A DNA stretch of 64,000 nt from Golubevia sp. BC0850. Taxonomy: Eukaryota > Basidiomycota > Exobasidiomycetes > Golubeviales > Golubeviaceae. Made by a program: the position numbers and the translations under genes. Positions 23,078 through 36,600 of the stretch are shown here, in pieces. Under the pieces are notes generated by a model. That model worked only from the letters and a program-made list of their open reading frames with translations, made no database searches and was not told the origin of the DNA. The DNA lies in contig JAAVVG010000034.1 in the NCBI GenBank assembly GCA_012976225.1, forward strand, positions 70,216 to 134,215, given 5' to 3'. Position 1 is the stretch's first letter, and each line of letters opens with the position of its first letter.

Positions 23078-26000
23078 TTAGAAAACCTCTACTTCCAAAC
23101 CTTCATTTTGAACGACTCTGATCCTCTCTTCGTTCGTTTGGCCCAGTCCATTCTTCTTCTCCAAATCTCCAAGACCAGCCACTGACGTCGAAGGGATAGT
23201 TGATTCCTCGCAAATGGCCACCAATTTGTAGTCACCTCTTGACAAAAAGCAGACTCCTGCTTCGACCGAAGAGGATTGACCAGGTTGCAAAGGCCAAGGT
23301 AAAACTTGACCGGAAAGATTTCCGCTCGTGACCAACAGATTAGAGATTGAAGGGTCAGACGTTGGAGGTGTAGATGTCGAGGAGTTGGAGGAGTTGGAGT
23401 TGCATGAAAAGGGAAGTGGGACCAATCGATAGAAGAGTCGGAGTGGTCGAGCTGGAGTGGAAGTTTGAGGGAGAGGAAGGAATGATTAGCAATTCAGGTA
23501 CAGCTCATGGTCTCTTGAAAATTGAAAACTTACAAGTCTTATTCGTCACCTTTGCGTTCAAGTTGACGAAGTCTTCCATCTCGACTTTAATCTTTTCTTC
23601 ATTTCCCTCTCTCTCAACACCTCCGATCTTGAGTTCCAGATCCAGATCTTTGCTTCTAAGAACTTCCACCATTCCATCACTCAGATTTATCTCTCTTAAT
23701 CCAGTGACCTCTCCGTTCCTTTCTGGCGTTCTCAACTCTCTCCAACTAGCGTTCAGCTTTCCCATCAAATGCTCTCTGTACCAAAATCTCTTCCTGGCCA
23801 TGGCTTCTTCCTTTGGCGAGAGTTTGATCCTAGATACCACGAATTGACGAGAGGTTAAAGATGGAATAGGAGAAGAAGTGAGAGATGGCGGCAGGGAAAG
23901 AAGTGGGGTCGGGAGGTAGAATCGAGAGGTTGAACCTGATGGAAGGGGTCTTCTGAGTACTAGAGGTCGGGAGTCGTCTATTGAAATAAATAAAGAACAA
24001 GAGCGGAAAAGAGAAGAAGAAGGGATTCAGTCAACGATCTGAAATCTCTATATCGCTTTGCCCTTCGTTATTCCAACTCACCTCTGACTAAAGTAAGGGA
24101 CAGCTCGACTGGATGAGAATGAACGTTCCTGACGTCTATGCAAACTAGGCAAGCACTTTCCTCTTCTTCCTTCTCGTCGATCGGCTCTTCAACTTGTTTC
24201 TTGTCATCCTCGACATCTTTGATGATTCCTTCCTTCCGTTTCTTCTCCTTCCAATCTCTCTTAGCTTCCTGTAGCTCTTGTTCCAGTAGTCTCCTGCTTT
24301 CCTTCTTGCCAATTGGCAGAACTTCGATACCTGAAAGCTCCACCACTGGATAGACATCAAACCTAATTCCTAACTCAACTTCTCTAGTGCAGAAGTTCTT
24401 CGATTCTTCTATCTCTGAACCACCTCTGCCTTCTCCTTTAACGTTTCCATACTCGAACTTGATTTTCCCATTTTCACAATCAAGCTTTCCTCTGACTAGG
24501 ATAGCACAGATCTTACTTTCTCCAGGTTTGATTGAGATTTCCTTCAGAAGCGATTGAGACTTATGAGAAAGAGAGAAGATGGGTCGATTCTTGAGATCCC
24601 ATTCCAAAGAATGAGAATCTTCGGCTAAGAGATTTGCTTTTCCTTCTGAGAGACTCACTTGAGTTGAGCTAGTTAAGTCATCGTTGAAGGCTATTCTCAA
24701 GAAATCGATATCTAAATTTCCGGTATTCTCCAACTTGACTTTCAACTTCTTGGTCTCTCCGTCTAGAAGTATTAAGTTCCCATGATTCAAGGAAGTAGAA
24801 TTGATGCTCAAAAGAGGTTGCGCATCTATGATCTTGCCTTCAAGGTATCTCTCTGCAACTTTTGGTTTCAGGACCTTCTTACGGGTAGCTGGCTCCATTT
24901 CTGATTCTGGATCAGTTGCTTCAAGGATCAGTTGACGCTTCTTGAGGTGAAGAACTGAAGGTCTGGAATCCAATCCCCATGTCTTTAATCTAGTCTTGAA
25001 GTCTATCACTGTCGAAGTTTCTTCCATCTTTGCTTTCTCGGTTGAGGCTTCAACCAGAGGTACAGTGAATTCTTTAGTCTCACAACCTAGCAGAGCAACC
25101 CAACATCCTCTGATCTGAATGGAGCCACTCTCTAGAGGAGTTCCGCTTAATTTGACTATTTGAAGACTTTTCGGAGGAATGATAGTAGAGACTGAAGTTG
25201 CCTGAAATCCAGATCCAAGAGTACTCAACTTGATCTCTTTGATCTCCAAAGCCACCTCCAGAGGATTCTGAAGAGTGACAAAGAATTCAACAAGATCCCC
25301 TTTGATGAAAACCAAAGACTTGGATTTTGATTTCGATTTCGAGTTCGAGTTCGAGCCTCCAATTGGATTCCAGAAGAACGGATTGTTGGTTCCGGCAGCC
25401 GTTTCCAGTTCGGCTGCTTTTGGGATAGCAGGATTGAGTTCTTTGGCTTGTCTTTCGATCGGAATAGCATAATCAGGCATTTCGACGTTCTCTAGACAGC
25501 GAACCAAGTCTTCAGGTCCCCAATACTTGACTTTTAAATCTTGACCACCGATGCTAGCATCTTTAATTCTAATGGAGTTTGAGACCTTTCCAATTCCTTG
25601 AATCAATCTCCAGATCTCTTCAGCCGGTAAGTAGTCTTGATAATCTCGTAGTAAAATCGTTGCAAAGAAGACCATTGAAATCTCGTCCCCTATTAATTCG
25701 GAGACGCATATACTATCCTTCAATAGAATGATCTGTTGTTCTTTCCAACCAAAGTCCGCCTCTTGTAGAAAGCTAGATCTACTTCTCTCTAGCATAAAAT
25801 CCAAAGAGTTCTTGTCCAAAGCTTTGCTTTGAGTTGAGCTCAATGCATCGTTAGAGCTAGATCTAGGAAGTGGACCTCCAAGCCCCCAAGATGAACTTCC
25901 ACTTCTGCTGAGGAGCGGAGAGTTTGGAGAACTTTTCCTCCCTTCTGAGGTTCGACTTAGAAGATGATTTGAAGGAACACCACGTAGAGGATCTAGATCT

Positions 26001-28208
26001 AAGTTGATAGCGTAAGTTTCGCAGACATGATTTGCGAGAAGCAAAACTGAATCTAAACCTTCTTGAGCAGTATCTGTAGTAATCTGAGTAACGATGGTTC
26101 CCAGAGCGAATTTGGAAGTGAGATCCAGAGATTCCAAGTCCATTTGATCGAACTTCAAAGGCCTGGAAGTAACCTCTTGAGATTTGGGATTTGAGAGGAT
26201 GACCTTTCCTAAAAGAGAAACCACACAAGATTGAAGCTGCCTAAGAAGATAAGCTTCCCTTCTGTTGAAACCTATGCAACCGTAAATCGATGCTAAAGCA
26301 CTTAAGACTGAGATTTGATCTGGAGGTTTCAGGACTCCTGAAGAATAAGTTAGAGCTCCAGAAGCAGCCAGTGCGATATCATTTCTTTGAACTAAAGAAT
26401 CTTTTGAGAGTTTGATGAAGTAAGCTTTCGAAGGTCTAGTTTCCATTTCTCCTAGTGAAGGTGGAATACCTCCATAGAGTAACTGATCGAAGCTTTCTCC
26501 GTTCCAGCCACTTGAAGCCCAAATCGAAAGTAAGAATCGAGAATAAGAAATGCTAGCCCATGCATGAATTAACGGATGAGTGAAATCTCTTGGAGTCTCG
26601 TTGGTGACTGATCGGATTGGAGCTAGCAGAACTGAAGGCGGAGCTAAACATTTCGAGTAGATCGAAATCGCTAGAGAATAGGCTTCAGAGATCGAATACC
26701 AGGAAGCTTTGAAGAAAGGGGGATCCGGAAAATCCTTCTCCTTCTCCTTTTCTTTCTTGTCCTTTTCCTTGACTCCTCCAGTTGGTAGGTCCATGCTCGG
26801 AGCCTGAGACAAGTCAAAGATTGCGGGGAAGACAAAGAGAAGCAAATGTCAGGATCTGATGAACAGTTCGGCAATCGAATCTCCGCTGAACTCCTCGCAT
26901 CTCCTGACCCAAAGTTCAGCTCACTTTGTCCTTGAGAGCTCCCCCAGCCCGCTCGACAAGGCATCTAGTCTGAGCCCAACCTTCCAAGGCTCCAGCGTAC
27001 CAAACCGCGTCCATTCCACCAGCCAAAGCCCTCTCCTTCCCCAGACAATTCATAGCCATCTCGTAATTCTCCAGTGCTCTCCAGAGATCACCAGAAAGTA
27101 AAGCAGCATCAGCTTTCAACTTCGAATGTCTACCTAAACCTAGGGGCCCAGTTCCAGATTGAGAGTTCGTTCTTTTCGTACTTTTGTTAGAAGGCAGAGT
27201 TGATGATCTTTTATCTTGAGAACCGGAAGCAGAGGTATTTGATGATGACCCAGTACTCGAACTAGGTCTAGAAGCTGTAGGAGAATTAGATTGCGAGGGA
27301 TTGTCTTTTGAACCAAAAGAACTGAACAAAGCCGAAGCTCTACTCGCAGCGTTTGAAGCTACATTCCCAGCTGTAGTTCCTAAAGTTGAAGTTGAATTGA
27401 AAGATTGTTGATAATCACCACTTTTAGCAGTTGTATTGTTATTAGAACTATATCCATCTAAAGTTTCTCTTGGAGTTTCCAAAGGTAAATTCTCTAAGCC
27501 TCTAACTACTTGGTCCAATCCTTCCAACACATCAGATACGAAATCAGACATTAAGTTCTTTAGATAGAATTTGACATCTTTACCATCCTTCCTTCTAGAT
27601 GGAAAGATGATAAGACCTGTTGAAGTTAGACCACTGAAACCAGCTCCTCCTCCAGCATTACTAGAACTTCCACCTTCCTCTTTCCTAGCATTGATTTCCT
27701 TCTCCATCAAACTTTCGTTGAAAGAATTCTCAGAACTCATAGTCATAGGTCTTTGACCTTTCTCACCTAAATCGAAAGCAAAGCATCTATGAACTAAAGC
27801 TCCAGGATGTAAATCTCTTAATTCCCCTGGAGTTCTTTCTAAACTCTCTCTAACTTCTAGATCATGTTCATCTTCAGATTCTCTACAAGTTCCAACTGCT
27901 ATGACCCCTAAAACTTGAGATGACATATCGAAAGGTGCTAGAAAAGAATGAGTTGGATCATAGGAAGTTACGAAGCTTAAGTGAACTTCTCCTTGTTGAG
28001 ATAAGATTTGGGAAGTTGGTCTTGACTTTCTTGGTAAATCTGATAGCTTGATGGATTGAAAGTTTCGTAAATGAGAGGAACAGGCTTGAAAATCATCTGA
28101 AGAACAATGGGCTGTTGGAACTAACAAGATTCTGATTAGAGATTTCGATAGGAAAGCTACTCCTCCTGTAGGTGTTAAAGTTGGCGAAGCGACTAGAGGA
28201 GCTCCCAT
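23078..28208 (-). CDS. TRS120: TRAPPII complex subunit Trs120 (TRAPPC9 / HypA)
   Basis: Trs120 is a specific subunit of TRAPPII, the Ypt31/Rab11 guanine-nucleotide exchange complex of the late Golgi. Exons 28208-26925, 26803-24082, 23977-23534 and 23451-23078 give 1607 residues. The N-terminus shows SLIRILLVPTAHCSSDDF, ...HLRNFQSIKLSDLPRKS and DPTHSFLAPFDM, typical of the Trs120 start. The middle holds the helical repeats, with FGWKEQQIILLKDSICVSEL and YWGPEDLVRCLE. The C-terminal half has Ig-like beta regions (FFVTLQNPLEVALEI, SLNHGNLILLDGE) and ends shortly after GVCFLSRGDYKLVAICEES. Ser-rich inserts lie near residues 270-350 and 720-770. The convergent neighbour ends at 22797. A decayed second copy lies at 57.5-60.5 kb; this one is intact. 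Confidence 0.93.
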
Positions 28209-28636
28209 GATTAGAATGTGATGGTAAGTAGAAGTAGATGCTACTTGGTATGCTCAGGTTGAATGTTGATGATAGTAGATGGGAAGCAGACGGTTGGATA
28301 GCTTGCAGTTGGTGTCCTTGCTTTGCTGATAATGCTTGAAAGTTGATGTTTGATGAAACAGAAAGAATAAGTACCAAAGGAGGATAGCCAGATGGATACT
28401 TCAACCTGATCTGAGAGTCAGAGCAGGGTGAGCGGGTGAGCGAAGGGAAGAAGCAGCGATGAGAAAGTTGACAAGTTTCTTTGCTTCTTTACCTTCCACA
28501 CCACCCTCAGTCGTTCTTGTTTCGTCTCAATCCAGATAGAAAGAAATCATCCTACTCTAAACTAGCAGGTACGCAGGTGAGTGACGGATCAGAGCTTCCA
28601 TCTTCCTCTTCCGACCCACCCGCTCACCTTTCCTCC

Positions 28637-28644
<8 letters not shown>

Positions 28645-28690
<46 letters not shown>
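28645..28690. repeat. (CT)23 dinucleotide microsatellite
   Basis: An uninterrupted CT run of 46 bases, preceded by imperfect CTCC repeats. It lies between the TRS120 promoter and a decayed leucine-rich gene. Likely length-variable between strains. Confidence 0.95.
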
Positions 28691-28695
<5 letters not shown>

Positions 28696-28703
28696 CTGAA
28701 AAG

Positions 28704-29663
28704 ATGATCCTTACTCACGTAAAGATGACAGGATCTCAGCTATACTTTGATCTTTCAAGCGAAGAAGAAGATAGAACTTTCGATGAATCCCTCATTTCTA
28801 TGGAATCCTCACTCGATTCTATCACCTCTCTAGAAATCAGATTAAACACTCAAGCTGAGTATGAAAAGGCAAAAGGCGTTTCCTGAGGTCTTCCCAACCT
28901 CAAACGTTTATCTCTTTCGTTGAACTCGATGCACAAATCCATCTCAAAGGTCAGCTTGATTGAGACTCCAACTGCTACTCCTTTTCCACTAACCAAGCTT
29001 AAAAATTGGCGTCTTCCTTACCTTTACAACGAACCAAATCATAGCTTTAAGAGATCTTTGATGAGTTTAGATATAGCTAGTGGGAGTGGAAACTCTCTCT
29101 ACATCTTGAAGAATGCTCTTCCAATGGTGAGCGCCACTCTCAAACACCTCTATGTTCTTCATCTCGAACCAGGCGTCTTTCTACTAAAAGGAACACTCCA
29201 TTTAGATAATTCGGAAATCGTAGAAACGTCTGGAAGGGGTGATTTCTTCGGGTGGATGTCGGGTCCAGTCAGGGTTTAATTATTTCAAGCGAGATGTGCC
29301 TTTCCTTTTACTCTGAAGGAGATATGGACTAAATCTACGAACCAAAGTCCCGCTATTTATTTTACGCTTATAGGAGGGAATGCTGCAATCTGTCCGGAGC
29401 TGGCGAAATTGGTCATTTTAGAAAGAGCTCCTCAACTGTTCGGGTCACATCAATTGCTGGAGTTCTTTCGCAAGAGACAGTCTTTTATTGACGATGAAGA
29501 GATTTGGGATCGTTGGGGCGGTCCTTTCGAGTACAAAGCAATACAACGTTTGACTCTTCAAACTAGTCAACTCACAGAATCTCAACTTCTAGAGGTCAAA
29601 GGGTTGGTAGGAGAGGTTGTAGATTTAGAGGACGCTCCAAAGAAGTTTGATCTTGTCCTGTGA
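28704..29663 (+). pseudogene. Broken leucine-rich (F-box/LRR-like) gene fragment
   Basis: Three consecutive plus-strand segments read like one leucine-rich protein but are interrupted. The first ends at a TGA just before a frame-shifted LRR-type GLPNLKRLSLSLNS. The second runs to a TAA after MSGPVRV. The third has ICPELAKLVILERAPQLF and IQRLTLQTSQLTESQLLEV and ends at 29663. The spacing of L-x-x-L-x-L resembles the C-terminal LRR part of the fungal F-box/LRR families. No F-box and no splice sites that would rescue the frame were found. It could instead be a poorly modelled intron-containing gene, but an intact reading looks unlikely. Confidence 0.5.
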
Positions 29664-30346
29664 ATTTCCTTTCATATTTTTAGGTCAGTGCTACTTCAAA
29701 TCATCACGTTACTTTTGCACACGGATCGACTCGACTGACCTAGCTCGCTCGCCTCGCCTTTCTCTCTTCTCATTTCTTCGACAGATTCGCAGACAGAATC
29801 GTGTTTGTTTCCTTCTCATTCTCTCACATAAATCAGTCTGACATTAATCACTCGCATTCAGTCGTCTTCTTTGAATTATTTCAAATTAACTCATTCTTCA
29901 GCAACCCAATTCGTTCTTCCAGCGCCTATCGAAAGGCGTGAACTTGTCTCTATGACGCGTCACTCCTTCTGAATAATTGAATTCTCTGTTTTTCAAATTT
30001 GAAATTATGAAGGCTGGAACCCATCGAAACTTCAAAACACAACAATCGATGACGAAAGGATAGACAGCGCCGGCTCCAAAGCGACGTTCTCCCCCAGCGC
30101 TCCAGCCAAGACACCGTCTCTAGCTCGCATCTCAAAGGAAATGAGGATTTAAGATAAGAGATTTCAGAAGTGGCTTTTTCGTTCCCTCACCCAAGGCTCT
30201 CCTGCTGGCTCTGAATCCGAGACTTTCAGACACCCATTTGCTGACAGAGCCACTTGTACTCCTGAAAGGCTTCTCTTGATCGACTTCCTTGCAGCAACGG
30301 AAGACGCCAGCTTGTTTTCATCGATGATAACGTATTCAAGTCCGTT
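29664..30346. other. No gene seen
   Basis: About 680 bases with no supportable coding region or repeat. AT content is slightly higher than in flanking genes. Confidence 0.5.
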
Positions 30347-31404
30347 TTATCTCCCAAAATGACGTGAGAAAGCATGGGAGAAAGCAAGGGGAGTGAACCA
30401 AAGCACCAACTTATTCAGAGAACTCCAATGCTTCAATATCTTCACTAACTTCTCAGCTACTGCTTCTGCAGAATTCGGATTCTCTTCCAGAGTTTGAATT
30501 CCTTTTATGTTTAAGGAAGTGAGAGAGTCGAATGATGTGATATGAAGGAGATCTGAAGGGTTGGGCTTGTTCGTTTGAATAAGTCTACATCTGGTTCTTT
30601 CCAACTGCTTGAAGAAGTGTCTACTTGCAAGTCATTTTGAAGGTTGCAGTTCGCACTCGTTCGTGGCTCTCTTGGCTGCTATTTGGCCCTGAGATTCCTA
30701 GTTGGACTTCATCTTCTAGGTGGTATGAACAAAGAATTGAAAGGTTTAGTAGTTGAGGATTGCGAGCGATTGGAGATGGACCTAAGAACTCAAGTGAGGC
30801 AGTGAAGCGGTCAAGATGAAGCTTTTCAAGATTCAAAGTCACATCTTCTTCGCTCTTGACTTTTCACCCAAAACGCTACCTCTTTCGCTCGATCACCTGG
30901 TAATCTCCAAGAAGTCAAGAGCTTGATTCTAAAGCACTCTTCATCTCACTCTTGCATCTCAACTCACAAGAGAGGCCTTGATTCCCGTTCGCACTTTCCT
31001 TTTCTTGAAAAGGCAAGTAGAATTACTTCAGCTGATCTCAGCTCCTTTCTTGTTGCTTCTTCTTCACTGCCAGCTGACCTGGATCGCTTAATCTTCATCC
31101 CGTCACGCTATTCACCAGGATTTCGACCCGCAAGATGAACCAAGCTACCTCGAAGCAGCTTCAAGATCCACTGCCTCTTCTTCCATAAGAAGTGTTCCTT
31201 CACGTCCATCTCCTCTGCCTTTACTTCTTCTTCCTCTCTTGCTAAGTCATCTTGAGGTTCTGAAAGGTCTCCGATCGTGCCGACCTGAATGGTGGTGAAT
31301 AGACTGAAATCGGATTGAAGAGACTCTCTCCAAGTACGACTGACTTCTATTGAACGATTGAAGGCTTGGAAAGGAAGAAAGGAGAAAGCAAAGTCATCGA
31401 ACAA
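30347..31404 (-). pseudogene. Decayed F-box/LRR-like gene, minus strand
   Basis: The minus strand reads a piece resembling the back half of an F-box (FQAFNRSIEVSRTWRESLQS) with a charged segment. It then loses the frame, and leucine-rich pieces reappear at 30842-30621 (TLNLEKLHLDRFTASLEFLG, QLLNLSILCSYHLED) and 30604-30347 (HITSFDSLTSLNIKGIQTLE, LVKILKHWSSLNKLVLWF). Stops and frame changes separate the pieces and I found no introns that join them. The order F-box then LRR on one strand argues for one former gene. The assignment as F-box is by pattern only. Confidence 0.45.
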
Positions 31405-32837
31405 CGATCTAGAATCTCCGCTCTTTCTCGTGATAAGCTATACGACGTATCGCTTGGTTTATCTGCCTTCGTTGGAAGTCTTCCGAGGTTCGAAAGGGCT
31501 TGGGAGTATTCAAGACTGAGCAGAATCTTTCCAATCCTTAGTCGATCCACTCGTACTTTGAAAATTATCTATTTAGAACTTCCTGAAATAGTCTTCAGTC
31601 ATTCATCTGCAATTCAAACCTCAAAGATCATAGTCATCATACTCTCAAAGTTATCCACTCTTCAACTGAGAGAAGTGACAATCAAAGCTACGACCCTAAT
31701 CAAGTTGGTCTGTAAATCCGAATACAAGATCGTCACTTTAGACACAATGAGGTCTGAAGGATTAGGAGCAGACACAGAGGAACATCACATGATTCAATTT
31801 TCGTACGTCAAATCTGATGCAGGCGATGAAAAGGTTTACTGGAGGTCAACTGAGCTACCTTCGTTGTCTTGACAAAATGACACGTGTATTCATTCTTGCA
31901 GAGTATCAGAGCGAGGGGATACGACAACTCTACGAATTGAGAAACGTCTAGGAGGAGCTGCACGCTGAAGCCTGGTGCATATTTGATTTAGAAGACCTGT
32001 TTGATCTGGTCGAAGCATCTTCAAACATCAACTCACTCACACTCAAACTGATAGAATGGGCACACTATAACCCGGATGAAGCAAATCATCCTTTGGGAGT
32101 GATGGGAACAAGCAAACTCAGGTTGAAGAATTTGGAGTTGGATTTGGGATCAGAGCAAGTAGATTGGAATGATTCAATGCTCGGTTGGGTTGGAGTTGAA
32201 CCGGAAACTTTGAAGATGGAATTACTTCTCAACAGCCAATCGTTTGAGTCAAGTCATTTTACTTTCTGTTTCTACTTTAAAGGTTTTAGACATTTCTGGG
32301 ATTCTTCAAACTTCGGATCAACCTCAGCAATCACCCATTCTTCTCTCAGCTCTGTCAGAGATTTCAGTTTCAGGTAGTTCTGAACTCATCAACTTTTTCA
32401 CTTCTAGATTCACATTTTCATCGCTTACTTCTTTGTCATTCTGGCTCAACCACGAAGGAAGAGAATACAACAAAGCTAGACAGGAGGGCATGTTTGATGT
32501 GATTAAATCCTGCAGAAGTTCCTTAGAAGTCATTCGCTTGGATGAGAAGAGAAACAGAGAAGTTCCTTATTACCGCGGTAGACCTGCCAGAATTGAGCCA
32601 TCGTTGGAATCTCGAGACTGGAAATCGAAGAAGCCTCAAGAGTCGAAGTCAGACGACGAATATTTGGAACTTTCTCAATTGCTTAGAATCTCCTTGAACC
32701 TCAAAGGCGAGAACCCTTACTTGGAAGAGCTCCTTCAATTCAATTGCCCAGAGCTTCAATATTGGTTTCTCTCCAAGCGTTTAAAATCCCATCGTCAATC
32801 GTTCTGCTCAAAAGCTCCGAAGCTGGGAAGACCATGA
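31405..32837 (+). pseudogene. Decayed leucine-rich (F-box/LRR-like) gene, plus strand
   Basis: The plus strand opposite and downstream of the previous relic holds LRR-like segments: ALSRDKLYDVSLGLSAFVGS and RSTRTLKIIYLELPEIVFS (to 31872), then NINSLTLKLIEW and KLRLKNLELDLGSEQVDW (to about 32250). A frame change near 32245-32255 leads to LSVSTLKVLDISGI and a tail ending at 32837. Collinearity across the frame change suggests a small indel in one former gene. The relic is transcribed away from the minus-strand relic, so two family members were once divergently arranged. Confidence 0.5.
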
Positions 32838-33687
32838 GTCGGCTAATGAATGGGTGTAATTCACTAGAGGAAACTAGTCTCAAAGCTTAATAATTATAGA
32901 CGCTGGAGAAACTTGAAGGCAAGCTCACTTTCTGCCTTCTCGAGAGGTGAGTTCATGTTGACTTATGACAGTCGTCGACTCTGCCTCGGGATGCACTACT
33001 AACCTCTCGAACTTTTCGTTACCTGAGAATACTGACTTTGTGTTTTTGATTCAATCCGTTCTCCGACTACAGCAAGCCTTATGACTTCCTTGCCACCAGC
33101 TTCCACGTGCCCTCAAGACTCCCTTTTCAATTCCCCTTTCCTCGGCTCTTCTTCCCTTTCAGATGTTCATATTGCAATCCTTCAAATTTGAAGTTCTTCT
33201 CGTACACTTTCTTCTCCGCTCGCTAGTCAACCTTTCGATCAAACCCAAGGCTCTTTCTCGTCAGCGCTCCTTTAGTCTTGTCAACTCTTCTTCACAACAA
33301 TGTTTTCCAAAATCAAACGCAGTTCATAAATCGATTCCTTTCTCTTCGAGACGAGAGCACTTCTGTCGAGTAGTAGTAATAACGCAGAGAATCGTTTCTA
33401 ATCGTCTGGCCAAACGCAAGAGGAGCCGCTTGAGTCAAAATCAGCTAGAAAGCGAGGATTCAATCTAATTATTTGGCAGATGTATGACAAAGACAAGGAA
33501 GAGCAAGACTGAAAGCAGACATGGGTTTGAGATTTAGAAGAAGTAGAAGATATTAACCATAAGATAAGTTGAGGGTTTCGGTGACCATGGGGAGAGGAAG
33601 AGAGATGGAAGTGGAAATGAGAATGACAAGAGTGGAACAAAGGTTGAGATTGAGCTTTTGAAAAGGATATGAGAAAAGGCAGGGGTT
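32838..33687. other. No gene seen; downstream of the carrier gene
   Basis: The only sizeable frame (33163-33468, plus) has no family features and low-quality composition. The 3' UTR of the carrier gene (stop at 33688-33690) should lie at the right edge. Confidence 0.45.
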
Positions 33688-36600
33688 TTAATTGACCCCG
33701 AGTTTTCGTTTCCCTTGCTCGTAGACTACGTAAGATATCGACACAGCCGGCACGACTGATGGGAGAAACGGTTTTTGAGAAAAGAGAGAAAAAGTCAGCG
33801 GGCGCAAAGGTGATGAGATCTGCAGATTGAAATAGCGGCTGAACTTCGAGGTTTAGAGAGGAACCCACCTTTAGCCAGAGTTGGTACCAGACCACGGTAG
33901 AATCCAACCACTCCTTCGTTTCGATAAGTCTTTCGAACAGCGTCTGCGAATCCGTCATATCTGTTTAAGAAGAGGAAGAAGAAGGGCGAGCGGTTAGAAG
34001 TGAATCCAACTTTTGGGTCTCAAGTCACTTCTTGAAAGATCTCGGAGTGTACTCACATCACTGGATGAGCAGGAGTTCCAGCAGCTTGAAGACGAGTTCT
34101 GACGAGACTGTGGTAGAGCAGAGGAATATGGGAAGAGAGTCAGTGACTTAAGCTCAAAGAGTTGCAAGTACTCTTCTCCACATTTGTTCTTTCAACTCTC
34201 TTCTCGAATGACTCACTTCAAAGGATAGACTGTGGTAGCTCCCACACTTCCACTAACACTTCCAAAAGAAAGCAGAGCCAATACTCCAGGCTCTTCCTTT
34301 CCGGTATACTTGATGTAGAACAACTTGATACCTTCAAAAGTAGACATATCGATAGCAGAATAAGGGAAGACTCCGACTAAACCAGCTACTAAACCTCTAT
34401 AATAAAGCTTCAATCCTCCACTTTTCCACATATCTCTAGCAGTAGCAAGTAAAAGAGCATTTCCTTTCAGACTACCCGGAGTAGAAGATGAAGAAGACAT
34501 TAATCTAGTCTTTAAAGTTTCGACTGGATAGATAGCTAACTGAGAAGTGATACCTCCAATACCTCCTGATAAGAACCTAGAAGATCCTGAGATATCTCTT
34601 GAGTCAGAAACCTCATCTACGTACTTTGCGAAAGCTCTTTTCGAAGTTTCGTAACTTAAGAATTTGATTGCAGATTCAGGGAAAATCTTGACACAGTTCA
34701 ATCCGTTTCCTAACCAGAAAGCCTTGAGTCCACCACCTTCTTTGTAAAGAGTAAAAAGAGCTTCTTTCAGGATTCCAGCTCCTTTTGAAGCCATCTTAGC
34801 AGTTTGATCAACTGTCGATTTCCCTTTTAATTCTCCTTTGACCATCTCTGATGTGGCTGTGCTTCTAGCTGTTGTAATTAAATAGATCTTCAGTCTGTCG
34901 AAAGGGGCTGTTGCAGTTCTTGAAACGGCTCCAGCAACTCCACCGGCTAAAAGGAATTTAACTGCTACTTCTCCATGAATCATATCATTGTCTTCCACTT
35001 CCTCTTCTTCATCATCAGCTCCTTCAATACCTTCTTGCCCATCTGAACTATCTTTAGAACCTTCGGTAGAGCCTGAAGCTTGAAGAGAATCACTTCCAGC
35101 GTTGGCTTTCTGAGATTCTCCAGGATTCTCTCCACCTTCCGCTCCTCCGACTAAGCTTCCACCTCCAGTAGCTCTTTTAGCTTCCTCTTGCTTGTTCTTC
35201 TCCTCTTCAGCCTTCTTCGCTTCCTTCTTGGCGGCAGAGATGGCAGCCTTGCTCTTGTGCTCTTCTGCATGAAGAGAAACGTCTCCATCGAAGTTGACTG
35301 CTGTGGCTCCTCTTTCCGTCTTTCCCCAACCAGCACCAAATTCAGCAAAAATTCCCCCAGTACCGAAAAGACCAAAGGCTTTTCTGACTTGGTAGAATCG
35401 GAAGATCTGGGAGGGAGTAGTGTAAAGAAACCAGAGAAGGGTCAGCTTCGAGGTTGTAGGCTCAAATTCAACTTTGCCTTGAAAAGATCAATAGCTTTAG
35501 GTCCTGCGTTACCCTGGAGCTTGCAGAGATCCGAAATTGTACTCACCTCATTGACACTCGGTTTCCTAGGCAAGAGCAATAAATAATCTCTGAACTCAGG
35601 GAAAGTCACATAGATTTTCTCTCCACTGTTATTACTTGAGTTACCACTGCTTCCACTACCAGAAGAGGTTGGATTTGAGGTGTAGGTTCTTGAACAAGTC
35701 AAACTTGCAATGAAATCTTGAAGAGATAGAGGAGGTAGTTCGATTCCAGCTCGATCTAGAGCAGTTCTGATTTCGGAAGCGTCTAATCGCATGTCTACGT
35801 TCTTGTCTAATTCTGAGAAGATCTTGTAGAGCTCTTTTGGGATGTGAGGAGAAAGGAGAGAAAGGGAGGAAAGTGGAGTTAGTGCCAATCTGAAACGCAA
35901 ACATTCAATCCTTTGGCTTCCGTGCCTGATAGAAGCAGGAGCAATCTTTACTTGAAAGATCGCATGATCCCAGAAAGACGATGAGGCTAAAATCGAAAAC
36001 CAAAGACCCGAGGGGTTGCAAGCTCTTCATTCCAGACTTCTTACATTCGCTCTCCTCGTAACCTTCCCTTCCGATCTTTGCCAACCCTTCCTTCACTGTT
36101 GACCAACCCAAATCCATCAGGTCTGAGATTTGCTTCATTCACTCTAGTCATATCTCTAACACTCACCTCTCTCCTTGCCTTCCGCATATTTCAGGAATCC
36201 TTCCCATTCGATCTGCCTCTGTCGTTTCCCACCATCGTCAGCCACAAATTGACCCTTGGAGATCCTCTCATCCAGTTCTCTGTCTTTCTCTCTCTGCCTG
36301 TTTCCAACTGCAGAGAGACCCCAAACCTTGGAACCTGTCCAACCTGCTTCTCCTTCTTGATCCGTCGTGTGATGTTCGAAAGATTCAGTTGTAGAAGAGG
36401 AAGAGGAGAATAGAGAAGTGATAGCAGAGAAAGCTGAGCTTGAAGTTGAAGAATTTGATGAAGATGATTGATCAGGAGTTGAACTTGAAGAAGATTTAGT
36501 AGGTGAAGAAGCAGACGAGGATGAAGAGGAAGTTAAGTTTGAGAAAGTTTCCTTTAGATTTTCTACTGAAGATGAAGCTGAACATTGATCTTTGTTTTTT

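Noticed and set aside
24068-28208. Two separate genes instead of one TRS120
   Set aside because: The 121-bp intron 26804-26924 joins in phase 0, and both halves match one family in order.
28645-28690. Telomeric or centromeric repeat
   Set aside because: A plain CT dinucleotide run without telomere-like G/T motifs and flanked by single-copy genes.
33163-33468. 101-codon plus-strand ORF downstream of the carrier gene
   Set aside because: No motif, no splice structure and atypical composition. It likely opens by chance.
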